NCBI GenBank assembly: GCA_012934845.2
Contig: WNNJ02000053.1
Coordinates: 62,001-126,000 of the forward strand
Origin: Pomphorhynchus laevis
Lineage: Eukaryota > Acanthocephala > Palaeacanthocephala > Echinorhynchida > Pomphorhynchidae
Length of the DNA stretch: 64,000 nt
Reading direction: 5' to 3'
Below the pieces are notes generated by a model. That model did no database searches. It was not told where the DNA came from and saw nothing but the letters and a program-made list of their open reading frames with translations. This document shows positions 22,913 through 34,539 of the stretch, piece after piece. Within the stretch, counting starts at the first letter, position 1, and the number at the start of each line of letters is the position of its first letter. A program made the position numbers and the translations under genes.

Positions 22913-24235
22913 TCACGGTAGTCGATACTCCTTATTAGGATTTAATCCGTCAAGATCAGTTTGAAGCTGGCCAACCCAATAACTTTCACGTTTCTTTCTA
23001 TTAGTTTCATTACCAACTGTTTCGATTATAACACTAGTAAAGGTATGGTCAGCATTTTCTAATATATGGCTTAGCTCCGTCTCTGTTTCTTTTCGGCCTT
23101 ATGTCGCTCCGCCGATTATTTTGTCGGAGATTAAATGCCCTACCTGTTTCACCTACATTGGATTTTACAATTGTTGCATGTTAATAGATATATTCCTTCT
23201 TGGGCTTTACAGGTGAAATTTCCTTTTACTCGATATACGATTTCTGCTGTGCGAGTACTCATAAATTTCGTTGTAGTCATCATATCTGAACAGCATGCAT
23301 ATCGTTTATCGCCGCATGGCGCGGATGTATGTAGGCTTACGTGCCGAATCGAATTTTCTACTTTTAGTTCTGCTCTGACCAAGATGTTGCTGAGTGTTTG
23401 ACATCTCGTAAAGTAAATCCACGGTCGCTTTGTGTTGCCTCTTAGTATTGGATCCATATTGTCATAAGCAAAGCGTATATCTTTTCCGGTGATTCGTAGT
23501 GCCTGATGATATGGTATAGGTACGTAAATATGCTTTTCTTTAACCTTTGGCTTAACATTTAATAAATCAATCCTATTTATTCTTCGTACTTGGTTAAACT
23601 GTCTTACGATCTCACCATACCTATATCCTCGCATCTTGAATCGTTCCATGATTTCTATCAGTGATTCTTCAAAAAATGAAGTTAAATCGCAAATGCCACC
23701 ACCATGGACGTGTCTCTGTTTGATTTATCAGGCGCGTTTCGAGCTCTGATAAAAACAAATTAGAGTAGGATGGAGCCATTGGAGTTCCCATAGCTGTTCC
23801 CTGTGTTTGGTGCCAGTAGCGATTGTTGAACATAAATATATTACCAGTTAACGTTATACGCAGAAGCTCGGATATTTTATATACTTCACTCGCTTCAATT
23901 CCAGCCGCTTCTAGTTTTGATTTGCACGCTGATATTCTCATTTCTGTCGGTATATTTGTATAAAGCTGTTCAATGTCCAGTGTAACGATCTGGCAATTAC
24001 GCGGTATTGAAGATATTATAGTCTCAAATTCCCGAATGAAGTGATCTGTTGATATTAAACAATGGGGTTCTTTTCTCACAAGTGGATTCAATATTGTATT
24101 CAGATATTTTGAGACTTTCTCAGTAACTGCTTGACAATTACTGTCAATTGGTCTCCTTTTACATATTGAATCTCTTTTTTGAGTCTTTGGAAGCATGTAG
24201 AACCTACCATACCGTGGATTTGGAACGTAAAATAT
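22913..24235 (-). pseudogene. PLE A: RT plus C-terminal GIY-YIG endonuclease
   Basis: In minus-strand order: GRFYMLPKTQKR (fingers), TLDIEQLYTNIP (motif A), QGTAMGTPMAPSYSNLFLSE (motif B), then a break where the YxDD motif should be. Next comes a linker frame (23649-23149) with HIYVPIPYHQAL, a CGDKRYAC Cys block and EGIYLLTCNNCKIQ (GIY of the endonuclease). Then VGETGRAFNLR and, in another frame, ESYWVGQLQTDLDGLNP close the GIY-YIG domain before a stop at 22913. This is the ordinary PLE order (RT first, endonuclease last). The 5' end is missing at the join with PLE B, and motif C is lost. It is a dead copy. Confidence 0.8.
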
Positions 24236-26006
24236 TTACGGGAAGACGTAAATATTGTCACTGCATATTTTTTCTTTCGTCAAGTTTTTGGAATTTTTTA
24301 ATAATATTAGACTTTTATTAATTGATCGATTAACCTCACGATAAATATATCCTCTCAGAATGAGCTTCTTTCTTAGTTGGTCTATTGTATCTAGCTGTGA
24401 TTTTGTTGTACTACAGATTCTTAGGATTCTTGATGTTTCATTTATGATCATATTCATCTTAATGTGTTTTGGGTGGGCACTCAACGGGTGCAAATGCATT
24501 TTAGGACTACTGGGTTTCCTATATATTCTGGTCTGCAATGTATCGTTATTGTCCCAGTAAATAGACACATCAAGAAAATTAATCGGAACTGTTCTATTTA
24601 TCGTAAACTTTAATGGTCCGAAATTGTTTAGATTGTTAACGAACTGTTCTAAATGTTCATCACCATCCTTCCAAACTAGAAAAATATCATCAATATATCT
24701 GTACCATATAAATGGTTTCCATGTATATTGATGAATGAACTGCTGTTCGTATTGATTTAGATATAGCGTAGCATACGTAGGCGCAACAGGTGTGCCCATC
24801 GCCGTACTTATTTTCTGTGTGTACAGTGATCCATTAAATTCAAATGTATTTCCTTATAGTATCAATCTTAGTCCCTCTGTGATTAAGGATTTGTTCTTCG
24901 TATTCCATCCCGCTTGATCTATCACCGATCCTATTTTCTTGATCCCGTCTTCGTGGGGAATAAACGTATAAAGATTTAAAACATCCATATTCAGTATTAT
25001 ATATTGTTTTGCAATACTTGGTTTGTGATGGTTTAATTTCTCCAGAAAACTATATGTATCTTTTAGATAGCTATATGATGTTGACAGTAAGCTTTTTAGT
25101 GTAGAGTCTAAAAATCTCGAGAGGCTCTATGTGACTGTAACTTTGTTGGATACGATAGGTATTCCTTTACAAGGTCTTTCTTCCGTGTGAATTTTCGGTA
25201 AGAGATATAATACTCCTGCTCGATATGGGATTTTCGACCGTATATCGTTTGATGTCTTGTTGTCAATAGCGTCCATTGATTCGTGTTTCAGTCTGTACTC
25301 TTCTAATCTGTCATATGTGCGTTTCAATTCGTCTACTGTTGTGGGTTCATCGAATTTAGCTGTCTTAGACATTCCGATTTATAATCATTCTTATCCCATA
25401 TCACTAATTGAGATCCTTTATCTGCTAATTTTACAATAATATATTTATCCTGTTTAATTTAATTTAATGCTCGTACGTGATCTCTGGATATACTTAGTTT
25501 ACTTTTCGTATTTGGCGGTAGGGAAACATATTTTTAAAGATTTGATTATTAAAATTTTTATTCGCAAGCTCTTAGTCAGGTTGATTTGATACATCTTTAC
25601 AAGAATTTTTCCACATTTTCTTTAATGCGCACGTAACATTGTATCTCGAAAATTCTCGTTCTGCGATATTAAAGTTATGATCATAGTCAAGTGCTTGAAC
25701 TTGGGTATTCGTTAAATTAGTAGTTGAAAGATGTACGATATTATTTTGAGTTGTAATCCGTCTTGCACGATTACGTCCTAAAGTTCTATATGGCACTAAA
25801 TTCATTGTATCTAATTCATCGCTGGTAATTTTATTCCTACTTATCCATGATATTTTCTTCGTTTTATTATGCCCTTTGAAAAAGGACATCAGCCCGAAAC
25901 GTAAAAAAATCTTCAAATTGCTTCTTTGGTTTACTTTTATTTTAAAGGAATATATGCCGAATTCCGCACTAAGAATCCCATAGGGTGGTCTATCAATGAA
26001 TCGCAA
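24236..26006 (-). pseudogene. PLE B: N-terminal region and RT, 3' truncated
   Basis: In minus-strand order: an N-terminal piece (26006-25572) with LTNTQVQALDYDHNFNIAER, as upstream of PLE RTs; GVLYLLPKIHTEERPCKG (25372-25127); NMDVLNLYTFIPHEDGI (motif A); STAMGTPVAPTYATLYLNQY (motif B); YRYIDDIFLVW (motif C); then PINFLDVSIYW and RKPSSPKMHLHPLSAHP. It stops at NIYVFP, just where PLE A begins, so linker and endonuclease are missing. The RT sequence is clearly different from PLE A, so these are two families fused head to tail. Several breaks; inactive. Confidence 0.8.
25862..25895 (+). promoter_or_regulatory. Hairpin plus CGAAACG motif near the PLE B 5' end
   Basis: cctttgaaaaaggacatcag is followed by cccgaaacg on the plus strand. 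It lies on the opposite strand to PLE B, inside the region of its N-terminal frame. It might belong to an inverted PLE end. Confidence 0.35.
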
Positions 26007-26051
26007 CTATCAAACCGAATTCAGCAAAGATTCCCACCTAATACGAATATG

Positions 26052-26084
26052 TTATTCGTATATATACGTATAATATATAATATA
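26052..26084 (+). repeat. 33 bp direct repeat, right copy
   Basis: Identical to 22127-22159; see there. The tract is AT-rich and itself has alternating TA runs, so independent origin is possible though unlikely at 33 of 33 bases. Confidence 0.7.
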
Positions 26085-26338
26085 GCATGCAAATGTTACT
26101 GTCGTAGCTATCAAACAATAAGAAATCATGGAAAATTAAAGCAGAATTCCAGCAGGAAAAGATGAACCAAAGGTAAAATATGACAACAAATCCAAAGATT
26201 TGTGAAAAATGTTAGTGATGCTTTTGATAGTTCCTTGCAGGGGCACCCCGGTGAGAAAGCTCGCCAACCTGATCTATATTAAGTTTAAAATGCCGATTGA
26301 AAGATCAAAAATTTATACAATTTTCTTGAGGGATATTA

Positions 26339-26371
26339 TATATGACACGGTTTTTTAAACCGTGTCATATA
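26339..26371. repeat. Perfect palindrome, 15 bp arms
   Basis: tatgacacggttt and aaaccgtgtcata form arms of 15 bp around ttt. It sits just before a Naiad tail. It might be a transcription stop-like hairpin or a remnant of inverted ends. Confidence 0.7.
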
Positions 26372-26394
26372 AATCTCTATCAGATATTGACATC

Positions 26395-26622
26395 TAATCC
26401 TTATTCTTATACAACGTCTGTTATTTATTAGTCAATTCATAAAAATGAATTTTATTTTAAATTTCAATTTTTAATTTTAACTTGATATAAATTATATTAA
26501 AAAAAGCTTATAACAATTATTTATTTTATTATTAAATTATTAAATTTTGATTTAGCATTATTATGTTTTGTTTATTTTATAATTATATTAGATACGTAGA
26601 CTCAGTTAGCTGATTTGATTAT
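26395..26622 (+). mobile_element. Solo Naiad tail
   Basis: From ccttattcttatacaacgtc to tacgtagactcagttagctg this matches the non-coding tail of the Naiad element (39465-39685). No RT part lies upstream, so it is a solo end or an extremely 5'-truncated copy. A LINE N copy starts directly after it. Confidence 0.75.
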
Positions 26623-26629
26623 GAATCTG

Positions 26630-27590
26630 AAGTTAGACTAGCGTTCGTATCTTCAGATTTAGCAGAAGAATTTACTAAATTTACCAATAAGCATTCCAGC
26701 TCACTATGTGACATACAATATAAGCTTATCAATGCATCAATCTCCATGGAGTGGACGAACTGAGTGTATTTATAAAGTTTTAATCTTAACAATATAACAT
26801 TTTTAAAAGGGAAGAGTGGCAAACCGCTGCCGATAGCGTTTGCATCAACACCAGTTGACAATGCAGAGCTTCTAGCAAAATCAAGTTGCAATCCCTTTAT
26901 TGGTCGCAACATTAAATTTACTCACATTGGAACTGACGAATACACGTTCCCGCACTGCGCAAAATGCCATAAATGGGAGCATTAATGCTCTAATTGTGGT
27001 AACTCCCCCTGTTGCGGATTATGCAAAATAAATGACTGCATTTCAATGAACAATTGTAATAATACACCTGTCTGTATTAATTGTAGAGGGTGACATCCCG
27101 CGTGGTCAAGAAAATGCAAACTTTTAAATATATATAATAACAGACACATTAGCTTTAATGATTTTAATTTAAACTCAAACCGGACCTTCACAACAGCATC
27201 CAGCCCAACAGCTTCCAGCCGTCTCTCGGACCGGGACATTATTAGACTTTATGACTCAAATCGTCAAGCAGTATTAAAAAAATGCAAATAATGATCATCT
27301 CATCGATTGGGACGCTTTTTGGACAAAATACTACTTCGAATGTCTCAGTACTGTCACCCCTGGGTGCAGCATCTAAATCTAACAAGATGAATACGTCTGC
27401 GCATAACTTAAATAACTTATCTCAGGTGCGCGTTCCAAAGAAGGGTAAAGCGTTGTCTTTACATAAGGAAAATGAAGATAATGTCCAGTGGGATAGTGAA
27501 CTCCGTGGTTGCGACTGGGTGTGGGAAGAGAGACCTTTCCACCTCTGGTTCCATCTAAGGAGGACTATCCCCTTCTAGCTAATCAGCTAC
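26630..27590 (+). pseudogene. LINE N copy 1, ORF1 with CCHC knuckles
   Basis: The plus strand, over several frames, encodes ORF1-like protein. After a FTHIGTDEYTFPHCAKCHKW segment there are Cys/His knuckles (C-x2-C-x-H, CSNCGN, CCGLCK, CINCRG), as in gag-like ORF1 proteins of I/Jockey-group LINEs that bind the element RNA. A second frame (27282-27578) follows. It matches the ORF1 of copy 2 (30.9-32.05 kb) in order of motifs. Stops and frame changes show it is dead. Confidence 0.65.
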
Positions 27591-27591
27591 A

Positions 27592-29170
27592 ATGGAGAGT
27601 AATCGGGAGCCTTTTTCACTGACTATCCTTCAGTGGAATTCGAGAGGTGCTTCTGCCCTTAGGTTTTTATCTGGTAGAGATGTAGATGTTATAGTCCTTC
27701 AGGAGACGTGTTCTATCCATCTTTCCCCAGGACATTACTCGTTTTATTCCTAAGCACATCTACACCCACTATACTCCGTACATAACCCCACCTCACACAT
27801 CTTCATCTCAAGGTATTTTAACCCTAGTAAAGAGATCCTTAATATCTTCCATCTTACTAAACTATTCTTATCCAGCCTATCTTGTTTAGCTATATCACTT
27901 TGTAAGAACGGTACACGTATCAGTATAGCCTATATCTACATTCAGCCGATAGAAATTCACAAGAACCGTCACCTCCTTGATCGCATATTAGGTAGCGGTT
28001 ATGACATGTTACTTGGTGACTTCAACGACATAACTAGTCGTTGGATTAATGCAGTACTCCGCAGAGCCAGGATCAACTATCTTATTCACCTTTCATTGAT
28101 CAACAACTAACTCTCTCCTCAACATTTTACTGCTATATAAGATGTTGTTGTTGAAACCCATCTGTACTGAACATTCCCGAACACAACAGACCACCTCTCA
28201 TGACCTAATTCGCTGGCGGATAAAAAATGATACGTTACTTAGAATGAGGTTTCACTTTGATCATATCAGAGTGGCTTTATTTTAGGCAGCTATCCAACTC
28301 TTCCCCAGAATTGGAAATGAGAGTTTGACCAAATCTAATTCCTAATATGCTACACCTTCCTAATCTCTCTGTTACCCACAGAGAGGCATTCTCTAATGAA
28401 AACTGGAGCTCTAGGTTTCAGTTGGGGAAGGATGGGGAGAGTATTGCTCACCTTAACCCTTACCACCGTCATGTTCTCTGAACGCAGGTGCAAATATGTA
28501 GTATTGGACATAAGCCGCTTCTTTTTAAGATTAAAAGACCAGTTAACCTTATCCAATCTTATTTTGAACTCTTTTAAATCGCAGATGGTCGTATTTCATG
28601 GCACCCCTGCCACAAAGAAAAAATTGAAGAGATTAGCACTCTCAGCTCTATCTTCCATTTTGACTAATCAACCACTCCCTACTTTCACAAGTCGAGTAAG
28701 TTACATGGGTTCACGATTACAGTGAACTGGTCAGCCAAATCTGACTGGATAGACTCGAAAGTATCCTCGATATAGCTAGATGGGCCCTGTAACGAGCTCA
28801 GCATCTGTCATTGAACGGGAAAACCCAAGTGCGCCTCTGAGGTACTTGGACTACCTCGGGATTATTCTTCTTCTCCAGAGGACGTCCCCTAGAGCAAATA
28901 CTAAGTTTATCAAGCTCCTCATCTCGCGATTACCGAGTTTAGTCCGCCTCGATTAGATTCTTCGAGGGGAGGGGTGAAATGCCCTGGTGGTTCAGTAGGA
29001 GGGCGGCATATTAATTAGGCTAGAAGTGCTTAGATCCCTATGGTACTGAGGATGTAGTTATAAAGAAGACGAATTTCTTAGACAGATTTTTACTATATTC
29101 ACTTGTTTTCTTTTCTCGCATGTTTTATTATTAAGTTTTTTAGTAGTTGTGTATTATTTAAGAAAATCTT
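27592..29170 (+). pseudogene. LINE N copy 1, ORF2, RT core deleted
   Basis: ORF2 starts MESNREPFSLTILQWNSRGA, the first block of an APE-type endonuclease (LQWN, with Asn in the active site), followed by VDVIVLQE (catalytic Glu) and later MLLGDFND (GDFN block). At about 28335-28400 the sequence jumps from the endonuclease-RT linker to the region after the RT catalytic motif (CKYVVLDISRFFLRLKDQL), so the RT palm is gone. The end (about 28.9-29.17 kb) parallels 34.3-34.5 kb of copy 2. Confidence 0.7.
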
Positions 29171-30029
29171 TATTGATTTATAATATTTTATAATATAATA
29201 TATGGTTTGATATATTGAATATTTCTTTGCAAGTGATACACACTTGATATAAAAATTGTAAATTATTTATTTCAGAGTCACTAATCTGTCAAATGTAATA
29301 ATGTTTTTATAAAAAATTCTATTATAATAGTCAAAAAAAGTTAGGCTATTGTAATAGTCGATGTTTTTAAACGTCTGTCGACTGGCGGATTACGCGAGCA
29401 TCTCAATTGAAATATTTGATTACTTAGAGAAAATTATAAATTGTTTATTCACAGGGTTGACGTATACTGTGAGTAAAGAACTTCATATTCGCTTTACATA
29501 TCTCAGATTGTAAAAATTGATGCGTGCATAACCATATGAAACTAATAAATAGCAAATTTGTGGAATTCTCTGTGAAATTGCTTTTGTCCGGAGTATGGAT
29601 TTGTTCAAAAAATATACAAGACATGGATCATCAAGAAAACGAGAAACGATTCATGGAATATTTGCAGTGATTTGTTCTTTTTGCATCTTGATTTCTTTTT
29701 CTTCGTTTCTTATTTTTTTAGTTTCATTTTTTCAAACTGTGATCAGGCAAAATAGCCTTATGGCTAAGCCTAAATATAAAAGAGAAAATTCGTCACTCCT
29801 CGTAAATTTCTCACGGTCTACCGCGAAATCTGCTACGCATATCAACAATTTAATATTTCATGTTTTGGCAGAGTGGCCATCAAGTCCAGAGTCTTGTCGC
29901 GAAGAGGGATTCTGCGATGAAAATATTTGCGTAGGAATGTCCATTTGACGGGTGGAGGCGAACTGATAGGAACCGGAAACATGGTAGGGCGGATCCCTTA
30001 GGCAATGAGATAATGCCCTGGCCAAGGCA
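29171..30029. other. Mostly unassigned; contains a 117-codon frame of unknown kind
   Basis: The DNA at 29200-29290 is like 22160-22260 (ttgcaagtgatacacac and taaattatttattt). The plus-strand frame at 29595-29948 would start MDLFKKYTRHGSSRKRE and have a hydrophobic stretch (ICSFCILISFSSFLIFLVSF) that could be a membrane segment. It has no known motif and no supporting neighbour. I rate it as probably chance. Confidence 0.3.
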
Positions 30030-30830
30030 ACGCTAATTGATCTGCGAATTTCCGAAGCAATGATATTGCTTCGGAAATATCAGGGAGTTCGTTAATATAT
30101 ATTAAATAAAATTGGTCCTAAAATCGATCCCTTTAGCACAACACTACATATAAAAGTTCAATCCGACAAAGTCCCACTTACTCTGACTGCTGCAGTTCTA
30201 CCTAATAAATACGCACGAATCCAATTAACAATTATAGAATTAAAGCGAAGTCCTATAAGTTTGACAAAGAGTATATTATGATTGATTGTATCGTAAGCAC
30301 GCGAGAAGTCCACGAATACCACGTCGATGTCGACACCGGCACCAAAAGCACTGGACCAATCATCTCTAGCAATTATAAGATTTGAACATGCTGATCTAGT
30401 CGAACGGAATCCATATTGGGCAGGATGTAGAAGGTTATTTATCGAAATACGGCGGTTAATGTGTAACAATATCAAACGCTATAGTACCTTACAGCAAATG
30501 CATGTCAGACTAACTGGTTTAAAATTGCTGGCGTATACAGGGCAAACTATCAAGTTTAGCCAGTCGAGGGGAATCTTTGATTTGCATAAGGAAAATATGA
30601 ATATTCGATGTAGTGGACCGCAAATGCGGGAAGCTAATTCTCTAAGTAGGATGGATGGCAATCCGTCAGGACCAGCAGAATGGCACCGTTTTAATCGTCG
30701 AAGTTGATCATATACATGAGCGATAGAAATATGTGACATCAAGTTAGATGATTTATTATTCTGATGAAGGGTGCCGTGTACAGTAATTGATAAAAAAAGT
30801 GAAATGGTGAACAACATACAAGTGTCAGAG
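30030..30830 (-). pseudogene. LINE RT fragment (CR1-like), 3' truncated
   Basis: In minus-strand order: CHSAGPDGLPSILLRELAS (the AGPDG-I-LLK block), IPLDWLNLIVCPVY, SNFKPVSLTCICCKVL (the YRPVSL block), then LHPAQYGFRSTRSACSNLI, VVFVDFSRAYDTINH (motif A), NWIRAYLLGRTAAVRVSG, and a decayed GSILGP plus YINELPDISEAISL block. The catalytic YADD is not reached before the homology ends. It is a dead fragment of a LINE different from L, M and N. Confidence 0.7.
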
Positions 30831-30899
30831 CTTCAAAGCTCTAACGAATTTGCAGCAAAAATCAACTATTCTGGACCTGGTAAGAGTATTATTTCTCAA

Positions 30900-32050
30900 A
30901 GTAAAAACAATTCAAAAAAAAAGACTTAAAGGTTAGTGATCTTTTTCACTTATTTACCAAAGAGGCCGGGGTACTTTCCCCAATTCAAAAATTGCAAAAC
31001 CTTGCGATTATCTCCTTTATCAAGCCTCTTGAAAGACAAAAACTATTTAATCTATCCTTACGCGAGTTCACACAATTGTGTAAAAATCGAGTTATATTTC
31101 ACTCTGCTCGTTATTTTGAAACATCAATAAGAATTTCGTTCATCACTGCCGATTTTCTGTACGAATACGCAAAATGTTTTGAGAAGAACTTAACCAAATT
31201 AGCAAAGATTACTCTAAAGCCCATATAGGCTTCTCTAAAAATAAATAATTCCCCCCCCCCATGTTGGAAGAGGATGACTTACAGTCACTAAAAATGGCCT
31301 TTAATATTGACGATATTCATACAATTAAGTCTAAATTGGGTGAAGAATTGTCTGTTGCCTTCTGTAAGGCTAACATTGACACTGCGCTCACTCTGTCGAA
31401 ATCAGGATCCAACCCCTTTATGGGGTATAATTTGAAGTTTATGATAATCGATCAGGATGACAGAACCTATCCCCCTTGTAATGTATGCCATGCTTGGGGG
31501 CACTAGGGATCGTCTTGCTCCTCCAAGCACATTTGTGGAGTATGCAGCTCTGAGGCTTGTGTCAGCTCGAATAAAGGGGAGAAATGCGATGCTCCATCAT
31601 GCTGTAGCAATTGTGCTGGCAGACATCCAGCCCGGTCGAGAAGCTGCGTTTTCTTCAAGGCGTACAGAAGTGCCTTTTCTGCCCCTCCTTCAAAAGGTCC
31701 TTCTGGTTTTTCAGATGTATCGGCCTGCCCTGACAGAATGACTAATACAGATATATTGGATCTTTTGGCCTCCAATAAAAAGTCCATTTTGGCCCAGCTG
31801 GAACAGATGATAGCTCATTCGGTTTCGACCCTCTGTGTGGCCCATAAAGCGAAACCTTTATCCTCTGTTCCCCCTCCGAAGTCCAAGAAAGAGGGGCCTC
31901 AGCAAAGTCAGTGCCCCCCCCCAAATTGGGGAAACTAATTCAGCAGAAAGTTTCCTCAACGGGAAATGAAGACATTGCCCAGGGAGCTCCGGCTCAGGAT
32001 GGGGCTAGTGGCAGGAGGAGCAACCCTCCTGCACCGAGCTCTGTCTAGGT
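30900..32050 (+). pseudogene. LINE N copy 2, ORF1 with CCHC knuckles
   Basis: The plus-strand frames are AIISFIKPLERQKLFNLSLR and onward (30992-31228), MLEEDDLQSLKMAFNIDD (31261-31506) with TYPPCNVCHAWGH (CCHC), then in other frames a CGVCSS and CSNCAGRHPARS knuckle set, and from 31738 a Ser/Pro/Lys-rich end (MTNTDILDLLASNKKSILAQ). Order and motifs agree with copy 1. A ten-base C run precedes 31261, and a second C run (31913-31921) lies near the ORF1 end. Such runs often cause frame errors. Role in the family: RNA-binding partner of ORF2. Confidence 0.65.
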
Positions 32051-32081
32051 TGGCTTCCCCCCGTCCAACTGATTTGCCACA

Positions 32082-34510
32082 ATGGTGAGTAAACCTGAGC
32101 CTTTTTCATTGAATATTCTTCAGTGGAATTCGGGAAGTGCTTCTGCCCTTAGACTTTTATCTGGTATAGACGCAGATGTTATAGTCCTTCAGGAGATGCG
32201 GTCTATCCGCCTCCTCCAGGACATTACTCGATTTATCCCTAAGCATTTATATTCTCACTACTCCGTACATAACCCCGCCTCACTCCTCTTCTTCTCAAGG
32301 ACTCTTGATCTTAGTTAAATGTTCTTTAAGGTCCTCCCTCTTGCTAAATTACTCTTGTCCAGCCCTGTCTTGTCTAGTAGTTTTACTCGTTAAGAACGGT
32401 AAACGCCTCAGTCTAGCCAATGTCTACATTTGTCCAGGAGAGATTCACAAGAATCGTGATCTCCTGGATGGGATTATCGATAGCGGCTATGACATGGTAC
32501 TAGGTGACTTCAACGACAAAACTGGTCGTTGGATTAATGCAGCACTCCGCAGAGCCAGGAACGGTTATCTTATTCACAAACCACCGTCCCCCTCCTTTCA
32601 TTGCACATCAACGAATTCACTCCTCGACTTATTACTGCTCCACGAGAGGTGGCTGTTAAAACCCTTCTGCACGGAGCAGTCGCGTCAACATCTGTTCTCC
32701 TCTCATGATCTAATTCGCTGGCGGATAGAGGAGGATACGCTGCTTCGGAGGAGATTCCATTTTGACCCGATTAGAGTGGCTTTCTTCCGAGCAGCTATCC
32801 AATGCTTCCCCCCAATTGGAAATGAGAGTTTAACCAAATTCAATTCCTACCTCTCTTCGCAAGCTACAGCGTTGCTTTCGACAACCTATAAAAGTCTCAT
32901 TTTCGATCCCACTCCGACAAAACTCAAGGTCTTAGCTAAACTGCTGAACCTCCCTAATCTCTCTTCCTCCGCCAGGCAGACCCTCTCGAATGAATACTGG
33001 TGCACCAGATATTGGTTCCAGCTGAGTAGGGATAGGGCGAGCATTGCTCGTCTTAACCTTTCTCAGTCTTCATTTTGGAAGATTTTCAAGAAAGAGAAGT
33101 TTGTTGGAGAGATAGGGCTTTGGGTTGGATCGGTAGTATAGGCCTTGATAAAGTTTTAGAGGAGTCACTTGCCCTACACAACTATAAAGCCACTCAATCT
33201 CCGCAACCAATCCCGCCTTGGGGAGACTTTAGGGTACCTCCAAATCCGTCGCTCCACTCTCTTCTCGTGTCTGTCAGCTTTTGACAGCCGATCAAAGAAG
33301 TGAGGTGGCCGTTACAATGCTATTAGCCTCCCCATCCGACGTAGCCGGCATCAATGTAAGCAAAAGAGTTTTTATTCCAAAAAAGTATCCAATCTCTTCT
33401 CCTAAAGACCTGCGGCCCATCTCGATTCAAAATTTCCTCGTCTCGATCCACAGAAAAGCGCATGCACGTAGAATCCGCGATCATATGATTAGGTGAAATT
33501 TAATCTCACCTGGATTCCATGGGTTTGTCAAAAGTCACTCGGTCCATTCAGCAGTTGGTGAAGTGCATCGGTTTTGTCAGGAGTATAGTCATCAGCTAGC
33601 TGTGGCTGTTTTCCTTGATTTTTCCGCAGCATTTGACCGTATACCCATTCCTTTTGTTATCTATTCTCTCAGGTCCCTCGGGTTGCCTGCGAGAATAGTG
33701 AACAGGGTGGATATACTGCTGTACACCAAGCGATTTTATTATTAAGACAACCCCGATGCGCGTCAGTTCTACCCCATTATGGGTGTGCCTCAAAGTTCAC
33801 CACTTTCTCCAATCTTGTATCTTGCTGCCTCAATTATTCTATTTAAAATATTTAAACGTGAACAACGTCTAGTGGTGTACGCTGATGACACCACAGCCCT
33901 GTTCACTGGACGCAGGTGTAAAGACGTAGTCTCTGACATCAGCCGTTTCTTTTCAAGATTAAAAGACCAGCTACCCCAATCCAATCTTATTTTAAACTCC
34001 GCAAAATCGCAGGTGGTAGTTTTTCATGGCTCCCCTGCGACGAAGAAAAAACTTAAGAGACTGGCACTCTCTCCACTCTCCTCTATTTTTACCTCAAAAC
34101 CACTCCCTACCTTCACAAGTCGAGTAAAATACCTGGGGTTCACCGTTTCGTTGAACTGGTCTGCGAAAGCTGACCTGGATAGACTCAAACGTATCTTGAA
34201 GAGAGCTAGGTGGGCTCTGAAACGGGCCCAGCATCTGTCGTTGAATGGGAAAACCCAGGTACGCCTTTGGGGTATCTGGGCTATATCGAGATTAGTCTTC
34301 TTTTCAAGAGGACGTCCCCCGAGGAAATACTAAGGTTCCTGAAGCTCCTCGTATCTCGTTTACCCAGCATAGTCCGCACCGATTGGATTCTTCGGGGGGT
34401 GAAGGACCCTGGGTGGTTCAATCGAAAAGCGGCGTGTTGGATCGGTTAGTAGGTTCAGATCCCCTTGGATTTGAGGCCATAAAAAGAAGTGGACGACTAA
34501 GAAGTGACTT
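32082..34510 (+). pseudogene. LINE N copy 2, ORF2 (APE endonuclease and RT)
   Basis: ORF2 begins MVSKPEPFSLNILQWNSGSA (APE block 1, LQWN), ADVIVLQEM (Glu block), then, in the next frame (32305-33141), MVLGDFNDKTGRWINAALRR (GDFN) and SSHDLIRWRI (SxHD end of endonuclease). RT blocks follow: KDLRPISIQNFLVSIHRK, AVFLDFSAAFDRIP (motif A), MGVPQSSPLSPILYLAAS (motif B), VVYADDTTALFTG (motif C), VKYLGFTVSLNWSAKADLDR. After 34210 the frame changes once more (LPSIVRTDWILRGVKDPGWF). Most blocks are present in order, and about four frame changes make it inactive. The combination of CCHC ORF1 and APE-RT ORF2 points to the I/Jockey side of the LINE tree. Confidence 0.8.
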
Positions 34511-34539
34511 TTTTTGGACTGACCGCTCTTTGACAGACA

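Noticed and set aside
29595-29948. 117-codon frame with a possible membrane segment
   Set aside because: Hydrophobic run fits AT-rich chance sequence; no family, neighbour or repeat support.
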